This document shows, piece after piece, positions 43,401-49,968 of a stretch of DNA of 64,000 bases (position 1 is its first letter; each line of letters begins with the position of its first letter). The DNA comes from Leptolyngbya iicbica LK (GTDB lineage Bacteria > Cyanobacteriota > Cyanobacteriia > Phormidesmidales > Phormidesmidaceae). Where the stretch lies: the NCBI RefSeq assembly GCF_004212215.1, contig NZ_QVFV01000001.1, forward strand, positions 940,814 to 1,004,813, in the 5' to 3' direction. The notes beneath the pieces were generated by a model, which searched no databases, was not told where the DNA came from, and saw only the letters and a list, made by a program, of their open reading frames with translations. A program made the translations under genes and the position numbers.

Positions 43401-44044
43401 AAACCCGCGCCCAAACGGACGATCATTACGATGTCCGGATGGCGGCGGTGCAGGAGTTAGCCCAGGGGTGGAAAGACGACCCCGATACCTTGCCCATTCT
43501 CAAAACCCGTGCCCAAAGTGATGACAATTACGCTGTGCGGATGGCGGCGGTGCAGGCATTAGCGCAGGGGTGGAAAGACGACCCCGATACCTTGCCCATT
43601 CTCAAAACCCGTGCCCAAAGTGATGAGGATAACGCTGTGCGGATGGCGGCGGTGCAGGAGTTAGCCAAAGGCTTCAAAGACGACCCCGAGACCTTACCGA
43701 TCCTCAAAACCCGCGCCCAAACGGACGATCATTACGATGTCCGGATGGCGGCGGTGCAGGAGTTAGCCCAAGGCTTCAAAGACGACCCGACTTTGTTTGA
43801 GTTTTGGTGCGATCGCACGCTCAACGATCCCTTTGAAAGAGAGTATGACTGGCAAGGGAACCCTCGTCAAACTGCTCTCAACGTGCTGGTGCAGCAATAT
43901 CCCGACCACCCCAAAACCCTGGAACTGCTGCGCGACAGAGCCCACAACGACAGCGACGAGCAGCTCAGAGAATGGGCGACGAAGCAACTGGAGCAATTAA
44001 AAATGCAAAATTCTGGAAGCCCTGTGAGTGAGTTTATTGTTTAA
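40496..44044 (+). CDS. NACHT NTPase with C-terminal HEAT repeats (candidate NLR-like immune protein)
   Basis: The 1182-residue protein has three regions. Residues 1 to about 285 are helical, with no enzyme motif seen. The NACHT module (about 295-460) has a P-loop at 305-313 (EDPGSGKST, so the usual first glycine is Glu305), Walker B with LFDGIDEVFD (390-399) and the sensor-like VVVTSRW. Then come winged-helix/helical parts to about residue 680 and HEAT-type repeats from about 730 to 1100. The last 80 residues are a different helical module. Bacterial NACHT-repeat proteins are known antiphage STAND NTPases, so a defence role is plausible but not shown. No clear ribosome binding site lies before the ATG. 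Confidence 0.8.
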   Translation: MVLDILAAIGLREAGSYVTKDVLLPLLQGSLEDYAKDFFKSCIADAAGLAQQEPVQKALAKALKAFVELVEEELAFQGCTGAEIRDFYELPLRQFMQDQDVKATLGRAFEPDCRAIDAEVLALRWQALELRPLPEEFDWSQIGKQYVRAVKGILRSDDALRDLLKLHNQEAMRQGIEELVGIPPDFDLRKYQETLREQYGNLKLESLDTTGYAYNDLKLWRMFIPQDVRTCQEFNPKVYEIPKEKLQELQQRGELDAEALEAAQIEEYRKTYVEQPIQNVLEVVGRTEGVGQRSRPVADYAVVLEDPGSGKSTLLQYVALQWAEQPIRDLKELAQRPLPLLIELRKYARDRNDKKCSSMVEYLHQGDIACRLNQQRLHEVLTAGNAVALFDGIDEVFDPNLRDVVVTDIHRFTNNYPQVQVVVTSRWLGYKAQTLRDAGFQHYMLQDLTDDQIAEFIERWHDQTFADGADKVRKQERLHKAIRESKAIRELAGNPLLLTMMAILNRHQELPRDRPELYNQASRVLLHQWDVERNLIEQKLDPVTIDYRDKQAMLRKVAFHMQSGEAGLAGNIISAQDLEAILTDYLKSIDVEQPRDVARRMIQQLRTRNFILCYLGADNYAFVHRTFLEFFAAWAFVWEFKETQTITFEELRDQTFGAHWQEESWQEVLRLIAGMLNVTFAEEIIQFLLDRDDRSEDYKYLFLAAECLTEIRKPNALENINKLLLDSLRALLSVEGTYGVRTKAVEVIAHTWTDANTLQWLKSLSVSDGWDDNWDVRRASIQAVAKIWHTEVSIQSWLEKNLLHDLDWNVRDEAIESLVPLLDKSRNLKTRLGVIVESDDDEDVRSAAVQALAQGWKDDPNTLPWLKTCAQSDEHYAVRSAAVQALAKGWKDDPDTLPILKTRAQSDEHYAVRMAAVQALAKGWKDDPDTLPILKTRAQSDDNYALRRAAVQELAKGFKDDPETLPILKTRAQTDDHYDVRMAAVQELAQGWKDDPDTLPILKTRAQSDDNYAVRMAAVQALAQGWKDDPDTLPILKTRAQSDEDNAVRMAAVQELAKGFKDDPETLPILKTRAQTDDHYDVRMAAVQELAQGFKDDPTLFEFWCDRTLNDPFEREYDWQGNPRQTALNVLVQQYPDHPKTLELLRDRAHNDSDEQLREWATKQLEQLKMQNSGSPVSEFIV
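43022..43793 (+). repeat. Tandem 102-bp HEAT repeat array inside the NACHT gene
   Basis: Units start at 43022, 43124, 43226, 43328, 43430, 43532, 43634 and 43736 (the last is partial). Each codes for a 34-residue HEAT unit of the type VRMAAVQALAKGWKDDPDTL. Units 4-5 and 7-8 are almost base-identical at a distance of 306 bp, which shows a recent three-unit duplication. Differences fall mainly in the residues just after ILKTRAQ, at the likely exposed loop. Confidence 0.9.
43878..44013 (+). repeat. Direct repeat, left copy (3' end of NACHT gene)
   Basis: This 136-bp stretch codes for NVLVQQYPDHPKTLELLRDR and following residues at the end of the NACHT protein. It matches 44589-44724 in the same orientation with scattered base differences. 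The toxin-antitoxin pair lies between the copies. Confidence 0.85.
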
Positions 44045-44060
44045 AAAAACGGAGAGAATG

Positions 44061-44288
44061 ATGACAACCTTATTGGAACAAGCATTTAGAGAAGCCTCAA
44101 GATTGCCAAGCGAGCTTCAGGATGAGATTGCTCAGCAACTGCTAGACGACATTGAGAATGAACTTAAGTGGCAAGCAACCTTTTCTGACTCAGATACCGA
44201 CATAGGCAGTTTTGCCGCAATGGCTCAAGCCGCTCTGGTCGAAGACGACGCAGGCAAAACGGAAGAAAAAGGCTTTGGCGAAGTGTAA
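44061..44288 (+). CDS. Antitoxin-like small protein of a RelE/ParE-type module
   Basis: This 75-residue acidic protein (LEQAFREASRLPSELQDEIAQQLLDDIENE) has the helical layout of cyanobacterial antitoxins paired with RelE/ParE toxins. The second of two adjacent ATGs (44061) stands 6 nt after GGAG, so it is chosen over 44058. The longest frame starts 33 bp earlier within the NACHT 3' end. The stop codon overlaps the toxin start by 1 bp (TAATG), the usual coupled arrangement. Confidence 0.75.
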   Translation: MTTLLEQAFREASRLPSELQDEIAQQLLDDIENELKWQATFSDSDTDIGSFAAMAQAALVEDDAGKTEEKGFGEV

Positions 44289-44563
44289 TGAAGTCGTCGA
44301 GAACTCAAGATTTTCGCAAGCTGTTTTCTAAACTGCCCAACCGGGTCAAAGCAACTGCCAGGAAGAACTATCAGCTTTGGCGAGAAAATCCTTCTCATCC
44401 CAGTCTGGAGTTCAAAAAGGTCAACAACAAGCTAAATATCTGGTCAGTTCGAGTTGGTATTGGCTGGCGAGCTTTAGGCGTCATGAAACCACAAGAGAAT
44501 AAGATTGTCTGGTTCTGGATTGGCTCTCATGCTGAATACGATCGCATTCTCAAGACAAAGTAA
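44288..44563 (+). CDS. RelE/ParE-family toxin
   Basis: This 91-residue basic protein (FRKLFSKLPNRVKATARKNY, then SVRVGIGWRALGV and FWIGSHAEYDRI) follows the RelE/ParE fold pattern seen in cyanobacterial type II modules. Such toxins cleave ribosome-bound mRNA or act on gyrase; which applies here is unknown. It is translationally coupled to the antitoxin. It is followed at 21 bp by the remnant of the NACHT 3' end. Confidence 0.8.
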   Translation: MKSSRTQDFRKLFSKLPNRVKATARKNYQLWRENPSHPSLEFKKVNNKLNIWSVRVGIGWRALGVMKPQENKIVWFWIGSHAEYDRILKTK

Positions 44564-44584
44564 TGCTCGTTTTCTCCAGCTATA

Positions 44585-44770
44585 TTGTTCAACGTATTCA
44601 TGCAGCAATATCCTGACCATCCCAAAACCCTGGAACTGCTGCGCGACAGAGCCCAAAACGACAACGATGAGCAGTTTAGAGATTGGGCGACGGAGCAACT
44701 GGAGCAATTCAAAATTCAAAATGCAAATCTAAAGAAGCAGGAGTCTGTATTTGCTCATGAAATCCCTTAA
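44585..44770 (+). pseudogene. Remnant of a NACHT-HEAT C-terminus
   Basis: The 61-codon frame opens at a TTG and reads QQYPDHPKTLELLRDRAQND, closely matching the last 45 or so residues of the NACHT protein. It has no P-loop, no proper start and no ribosome binding site, so it is a duplicated fragment rather than a gene. Its end overlaps the DUF433 start by 14 bp. Confidence 0.75.
44589..44724 (+). repeat. Direct repeat, right copy
   Basis: Second copy of the 136-bp sequence at 43878-44013, 711 bp downstream and in the same orientation. Similarity fades upstream of TTCAACGT and downstream of the A-rich end (CAAAATGC). Confidence 0.85.
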
Positions 44771-44987
44771 TCGCATCACGCTCAATCCTGGAGTCATGGG
44801 CGGCAAGCCTTGTATCCGAGGGCTGCGAGTCACAGTTGGCGCTGTCGTGGGGCTTTTAGCCAGTGGGCGTTCCACCGACGACGTGCTCAAAGCGTATCCC
44901 TATCTAGAAATTGAGGATATTTATGAAGCCCTCACCTACGCCGCTTGGCGAGTTGATGAGATTGAAGTGCCTCTGGTCTCCACATGA
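44757..44987 (+). CDS. DUF433 antitoxin-like protein
   Basis: This 76-residue protein (RITLNPGVMGGKPCIRGLRV, then EDIYEALTYAAWR) is a typical DUF433 member. The family has a winged-helix-like fold and is normally encoded just upstream of a PIN-like DUF5615 toxin. No such toxin follows: the sequence after the stop contains only frames shorter than 25 codons before the convergent GST gene. It may be an orphan antitoxin or the survivor of a broken pair. AGGAG lies 13 nt before the ATG. Confidence 0.85.
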   Translation: MKSLNRITLNPGVMGGKPCIRGLRVTVGAVVGLLASGRSTDDVLKAYPYLEIEDIYEALTYAAWRVDEIEVPLVST

Positions 44988-45043
44988 AAGGTGAAGCCCA
45001 ATGTCGACATCAGCGGCGAGACGATGCGGAATGAGCTTGTGAG

Positions 45044-45712
45044 CTACGAATAGGGTCGGGCTGCTGCGTCGATAAAGGGTAAGGTTTCGGCTTCGTGGGC
45101 GGCATCGCGGCACCAGGCTTTTACCGACTCTAGTGCTTGGGTGCGGGTGACGAACTGCTGGGCCGTGGGCTCAAGCTGAATGCCGTAGGTCACAAACCGC
45201 AACGCCACCGGCACATACATGACATCCGAGATCGAAAACTCACCGCATAGCCAGGGGCCACCATAACGTTCAAAGCCGTCTTGCCAGAGCCGCTCAACCC
45301 GCGCGATCTCTCGTTGAGCCGTGCTCGAAAAGTCGTCGAGCGATCGCTGCTGACACACCCGCAAATTTTGCGGCAGTTCTTCCCGAATGGCCATGAAGCC
45401 CGAGTGCATTTCCGTTGCAATGGAGCGAGCGTGGGCGCGCGCGGCGCGATCGCTCGGCCAGCCCACCGTATCGGCAAAGTTTTCCCGCACATACTCCATA
45501 ATGGCGAGCGAATCCCAGATCGCAATGTCACCATCCAGTAACACCGGCACCTTGCCAGCCGGGGTATAGCGATTGATCTCAGTCTGCCACTGCTCAGTAA
45601 ACAGCGCTAACTTAATCTCTTCAAATTCCACCCCGCTCTGCCGCAAAAAGAGCCAGGCCCGCAATGACCATGAAGAATAGTTTTTGTTGCCGATAATCAG
45701 CTTCAGAGACAC
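45044..45712 (-). CDS. Glutathione S-transferase family protein
   Basis: This 222-residue protein has an N-terminal thioredoxin-like domain (KLIIGNKNYSSWSLRAWLFL, then GKVPVLLDGDIAIWDSLAI) and a helical C-terminal domain. The NYSSWS segment holds the likely catalytic serine or tyrosine. The group acts in detoxification or glutathione-dependent reduction; the substrate is unknown. It is 81 bp downstream of the carotenoid oxygenase gene on the same strand. Confidence 0.88.
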   Translation of the reverse strand: MSLKLIIGNKNYSSWSLRAWLFLRQSGVEFEEIKLALFTEQWQTEINRYTPAGKVPVLLDGDIAIWDSLAIMEYVRENFADTVGWPSDRAARAHARSIATEMHSGFMAIREELPQNLRVCQQRSLDDFSSTAQREIARVERLWQDGFERYGGPWLCGEFSISDVMYVPVALRFVTYGIQLEPTAQQFVTRTQALESVKAWCRDAAHEAETLPFIDAAARPYS

Positions 45713-45793
45713 CGCAGTGGCCTTCTCAACTAAGTTGTCAACTCGCCGACACGGGTCGGATTTTTGACAGCCTAGCGCCTCTCTGGGTTCCTA

Positions 45794-47299
45794 TCAAGCC
45801 GCAGCCGCTGGGCCGAAATATTCGGAGACAAAACTACCATGCAAACCATAGGGCACATGGTGCTGGAGCTTCAAACGAGCGATCGGGCCAGAAGTGATGT
45901 CCCGCGCATCCAGAATGAGTACATCAGAGCAGCGTCGCGCCGCATTATACGTCAACACCAGCAGCCAACCATCATCTTCCGCTTGGCTCTGGGGACGAGG
46001 CACAAATACCGGCTCCCCCATAAAGCCGCGTGGCGCTTCACTCCACAATTGTTCATCCCCAGTGACCAAATCGCGCTTCAGCAGCGCCTGTAATGGAGCA
46101 TTGCCCTGGGAACTGTGCACCGCACCGATATATAAATAACGGTAAGTTTGGCCCACATGAGCGGGGTGCAGGGCAGGAAATTCACAACCGCGATCAATTA
46201 AACAGGTCGCCTTACTCGTTTCGGCCTCCAGATCCAACGCAAAACGCCAAAGCTGACCTTCCGGCACGTGGGAAAAATCCACATCTTTGAAGGTCATGCC
46301 CTCATCCAACGATGGAAAGTCCTGATAAACAATCGAGTCGACAAACACCTGACCATCCTGCTCAAACGCATTGGCATGGTGAAAGACAAAGCCCGCCGGA
46401 GCTTCGATGGATTTTAGCGGCCCATCACCATGACGGGGAATCAAGATGATGTTGGTTTTCGCTTGGGGATTAAACTCGACACATTCTCCCGCGCCTTTGA
46501 ACCCCAAGATGAACGGAAAGGGATTGAAACTCACCGGATTTTGGAAAAAGATGACGTAGTTCGGCGTGATCATGCAGTCGTGCATGAAGGCAAAGCCAGG
46601 AATGCTGCGCTGGTAGGATTTGACGCGATCGCCCGACGGCGCAAACTCATGGATGCGAATCGTACTCGACAGCCCGGTTTTAATCGAAAAATTCACCAAG
46701 CGCGGTTCCTGGCCTTGCTCAGGATGGCCCGGATCAATCTTGGGATGGGCGGCAAACGCATCGCCCGGTTCCAGCAAGCCGTCTAAGTTATCTAGCCCCA
46801 GCGTGGCTAAAGTCGCGGGATCGAGGCGGTGCGGTTCAGCCGCTTCCCACAGGGCCAGGAGCTTGCCGCCCCAGTAAATGACGTGGGTGTTGGCGATATT
46901 TTTCAGCTTAAGATCAAACAGATTGGCCCACCAGCCGCCGGGCTTTTGGGTACCAAATACGCCCCGGTACAGGGGTTTACCTGCGGCCTGCTCCGCGACA
47001 TAGCCCTCAGTACGCACAAAGCGGTTGCGATAGTAGGCCCGCCCCTCTTTGAAGGCAATGCTGCTGATCATGCCGTCGCCATCAAAGGGATGCTTGAGAC
47101 GATGACCGTGGATGTCGAGCAGTCCCGGTCCGTTGCGAAACAGGGTGCCTTCCAGCTCAGCGGGAATCGTGCCCTCAATGTCGTCAATCCAGTAGGCAAA
47201 TTCTTCGGGCTGTGATCGATAGCCGCTGCGCCAGTCATCCATATCAAAGGACGGGGCAGCATTAACTTCAGTATTTTGAGGCGAAGGCAGCGTTTGCAT
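45794..47299 (-). CDS. Carotenoid oxygenase (apocarotenoid 15,15'-oxygenase type)
   Basis: This 501-residue seven-bladed propeller enzyme cleaves carotenoid-derived polyenes to retinal-like products. The four iron-binding histidines are near 185 (AAHPKID), 240 (FMHDC), 307-308 (FHHANAF) and 489 (YGLHGSF), at spacings very close to the Synechocystis apocarotenoid oxygenase. The N-terminal pattern LFRNGPGLLDIHGHRLKHPFD is also typical. Membrane association through a hydrophobic patch is known for the family. The start ATG begins MQTLPSPQNT. Confidence 0.92.
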   Translation of the reverse strand: MQTLPSPQNTEVNAAPSFDMDDWRSGYRSQPEEFAYWIDDIEGTIPAELEGTLFRNGPGLLDIHGHRLKHPFDGDGMISSIAFKEGRAYYRNRFVRTEGYVAEQAAGKPLYRGVFGTQKPGGWWANLFDLKLKNIANTHVIYWGGKLLALWEAAEPHRLDPATLATLGLDNLDGLLEPGDAFAAHPKIDPGHPEQGQEPRLVNFSIKTGLSSTIRIHEFAPSGDRVKSYQRSIPGFAFMHDCMITPNYVIFFQNPVSFNPFPFILGFKGAGECVEFNPQAKTNIILIPRHGDGPLKSIEAPAGFVFHHANAFEQDGQVFVDSIVYQDFPSLDEGMTFKDVDFSHVPEGQLWRFALDLEAETSKATCLIDRGCEFPALHPAHVGQTYRYLYIGAVHSSQGNAPLQALLKRDLVTGDEQLWSEAPRGFMGEPVFVPRPQSQAEDDGWLLVLTYNAARRCSDVLILDARDITSGPIARLKLQHHVPYGLHGSFVSEYFGPAAAA

Positions 47300-47427
47300 A
47301 AGTGTTGAAAAGATCGATGGATAGCAAGGAAATCAAAAGTGGGCAGAGTGCGTTTTGCGCTGGGTTGCAGCCGCGATCGCACCCTCGACGCAAGACCTTG
47401 ATGATACGGCTTGGGGAATCGCTCACG

Positions 47428-48855
47428 TCATGTTTCTGACTCCACGGCCCCCAGCGGCAGAGGCACGGGTGCACTGATATCGACATCGGGCATGAACTGC
47501 TCGGATTGGCTAGCTTTGAGGGAAGCGCTGGAAGCGATCGTCCCTTCTCCCTGAGCCGACGTGGTGGGCAACAAAAACAGTAGCGGCAGCGGCAGCAACG
47601 TCGACAAGTTAGTCAACGTCACCAGCAGCCACAAATTGTCAAAATTGGTTTCGGTGACGCCCAGCCAATGAGTCAAAATCGCGCCAAACTCATGGGAGAG
47701 CAGCCCCGCCAAATTCACGATTGACATGAGCAGGGCAAACAGGGTCGCCTCTACCCCAGGCGGACAGATGCGGGCGGATAAAACCAGGACGGGCATAAAC
47801 GAAATTTCGCCCATGACAGTCAAAATCAAGCTGTCGCCCAGGCTAAACCATTCGTCGCCGATGCCCAGAGCCCGATTGGTGTGGGTCACCAGCAGCAACA
47901 TCGTGAAGCCCAGCAGCGTTGACAACACCGTGGACCAGGCAAAAATTGTGCGGAAAGGCACCGCCTTCAGAAAGCGCTGAAAGATCCAGACGCCCAATAA
48001 GGCGGCGATACTCGTCACGAGGCGCACCCGCCCCAAAAATTCGGGCTCAAACCCCAAATCATTGGTGGTGAAAAAGAAGAAGGCAGAGTCCGCCGTCGGC
48101 GTCGCTTGCCAGAGAAACAGGAACAGCGCGGGCATCCAAATCACCTTTTGGCTCACCGCGCCTTTGAGCTGTTTAATTTGTCCGCCAATCACTTGCCAAG
48201 TCGAGGTTTCGGTGACCGGATCTTCGGCAATCCACCAGGCCACGAGAGAAACGACCAGCGGAAACGTCGCCGTGACGCCAAAGACCGATCGCGTGCCCAC
48301 ATATTCCAGCAGCAGACCACCGAGATAGGCCGTGATGATGCCGCCCAAAGCCGACGAGCCCCAGGCCAGCGATTGCAGCGTTCCTGCATCGCTCTGCGAC
48401 TCTCGCCGCGCTCGCTCTACCACAAGGGAATCGACAATCACATCGCCAACTGCCACGGAGAGAGAACTGAGAGTAATGGCGGCGATCGCCACCCAAGCCG
48501 TATTCACCACCGTCGCCATCGCCAACCAAGACGCGGCTCCCAGCAGTCCCGACAGGATGAGATAAGGCCGCCGCCGATACCCCAAAATCGGGAATCCATC
48601 AGACATAAAGCCCAACAGCGGCTTAATCGTCCAGGGCGCAGCAGCGATCCCCGTCAAGGCCGCCACTTCGGCAGGGGTCAGCCCCAAATCGTCTTTCAGA
48701 AAGAAGCTCACCGCCAACCGCGCCAGGCCCAAAATGCCTTGCACAAAGTACACCAGCAAAATCGCGGTGAGTTCTAACGAAGCCTCCTGACCAAACAGAA
48801 TGCGTTTTTCCACAAACTGCTGCCAGCTGCTCTTTTGAATGGAAGAGTCGGTCAT
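47428..48855 (-). CDS. Folate/biopterin transporter (BT1-type major facilitator)
   Basis: This 475-residue protein has about twelve membrane helices. The start of the core, LVYFVQGILGLARLAVSFFLKDDLGL, then GFMSDGFPILGYRRRPYL and VGDVIVDSLVVERAR, follow the BT1 family, which includes the cyanobacterial transporter known to carry folate. The substrate here could be folate, pterin or a related compound. The C-terminal 40 residues are polar. It is divergent from the small heat-shock gene. Confidence 0.88.
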   Translation of the reverse strand: MTDSSIQKSSWQQFVEKRILFGQEASLELTAILLVYFVQGILGLARLAVSFFLKDDLGLTPAEVAALTGIAAAPWTIKPLLGFMSDGFPILGYRRRPYLILSGLLGAASWLAMATVVNTAWVAIAAITLSSLSVAVGDVIVDSLVVERARRESQSDAGTLQSLAWGSSALGGIITAYLGGLLLEYVGTRSVFGVTATFPLVVSLVAWWIAEDPVTETSTWQVIGGQIKQLKGAVSQKVIWMPALFLFLWQATPTADSAFFFFTTNDLGFEPEFLGRVRLVTSIAALLGVWIFQRFLKAVPFRTIFAWSTVLSTLLGFTMLLLVTHTNRALGIGDEWFSLGDSLILTVMGEISFMPVLVLSARICPPGVEATLFALLMSIVNLAGLLSHEFGAILTHWLGVTETNFDNLWLLVTLTNLSTLLPLPLLFLLPTTSAQGEGTIASSASLKASQSEQFMPDVDISAPVPLPLGAVESET

Positions 48856-49247
48856 ATAAATCTTGATAGCGATCGCAGATCACGCGACCGCTATCTGCTT
48901 TCACCAATTATTGCGTTTTATTAACCCTCTCCATGATAAACACTTCGTCTCCAACAAGCAGCGGCGATGTTGTCGCATTGCGGCGGCAGTCTCCCCTTGT
49001 GACCATACAACGATGTCAACAACCTCCAGAAAGCCTGGCTGTAAACGGGGCACCACCCTAGACATTGAGGCTCATTCAGTCAACGGCAGGCGCTCATTTA
49101 CGGCTAATTCGGTACGGTGAGTTCGGTGTAAAAATTCGCCATCGGAGTGGGGTTCTTGTCACTGTTGGTTCCTAAAACAAAGGCGCATCATAAGAGTCAT
49201 AGAACGCAAGCAAAAAACACTCTCGCAAAAGTTTTAGGAGGCAATTC
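48856..49247. other. Divergent promoter region
   Basis: This 392-bp stretch lies between the folate/biopterin transporter (minus) and the small heat-shock gene (plus). No gene was seen. Just before the latter is a strong ribosome binding site, TAGGAGG, within an A/T-rich leader; a CTCT about 16 nt upstream could pair weakly with it. No CIRCE element was recognised. Confidence 0.45.
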
Positions 49248-49724
49248 ATGATTGTTCGTTACTGGCATCCTTTCCAAGAAGTTGAAACTCTCCGCCGTCA
49301 ACTCGACAGCGTTTTCAATGAAGTCAGCAACGCCATGGACTCACCCGCGGCATGGACGCCTGCCATTCGTTTGGTGGAAAACGAAGATCAGTACGTTTTG
49401 ACCGTTCAGCTATCAGGCATTATCCCTGACAGCATTGACATTCAGGCCACTCGTGAAAGCATTGTGATTAGCGGTGAGCGTCAACAGCCGGAGGTCCCAG
49501 AAGGCGATCGCGTACTCCACGACGACATTCACTACGGCAATTTCCGTCGCGTTGTGAATCTGCCAGAAGCCATTCAAAATGATGCTGTATCGGCCAACTT
49601 TGAGCATGGTTTCCTAACCCTAACCCTGCCTAAAGTGGAAGAAGTTCGCAACAAAGTTGTGAAAGTCAGCCTGAAGGGTCAAACCGCAGAAAACCCTCAA
49701 GAGTTGCCCGAAGCGGATGCTTAA
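49248..49724 (+). CDS. hspA: Small heat-shock protein (Hsp20/alpha-crystallin)
   Basis: This 158-residue ATP-independent chaperone begins MIVRYWHPFQEVETLRRQLD. The alpha-crystallin domain spans about residues 45-140, with the conserved GERQ and the pattern FEHGFLTLTLPK near the end of the domain. The C-terminal extension is short and polar, and the start matches cyanobacterial HspA proteins, which protect membranes and phycobilisomes under heat and light stress. A strong TAGGAGG precedes the ATG, and a very stable terminator follows. Confidence 0.94.
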   Translation: MIVRYWHPFQEVETLRRQLDSVFNEVSNAMDSPAAWTPAIRLVENEDQYVLTVQLSGIIPDSIDIQATRESIVISGERQQPEVPEGDRVLHDDIHYGNFRRVVNLPEAIQNDAVSANFEHGFLTLTLPKVEEVRNKVVKVSLKGQTAENPQELPEADA

Positions 49725-49773
49725 TTGGGCCGCTTAGTTCGACAAGTGAGCAAGTTAGTAAGTCATGGTGTTG

Positions 49774-49799
49774 GGGGCAGCGATCGCTGCCCCTTTTTT
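49774..49799 (+). terminator. Terminator after the small heat-shock gene, with HIP1 in the stem
   Basis: GGGGCAGCGATCGCTGCCCC (49774-49793) is a perfect 20-bp palindrome followed directly by TTTTTT. The HIP1 octamer GCGATCGC forms its centre. It lies 50 bp after the stop codon and is a textbook rho-independent terminator for the plus strand. Confidence 0.9.
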
Positions 49800-49968
49800 C
49801 TTAAATTAGTCATTTTAGAAGCTGGCTACCTGAGGGATTGACGACCATTGCACTCGTCACCAACATCGGCGATCGCCCCAATACAGCCACCTGTTTGGTC
49901 AAGTCCAGACGCTTGATTTAAGATAAAAGCAGACTGAAATTTTCGACATCTCCTGTTCATAGGCATTT

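Noticed and set aside
43022-43793. Regular repeats that could suggest a CRISPR array
   Set aside because: The period is 102 bp, a multiple of three. The units are in frame and code for HEAT helices, with no unique spacers.
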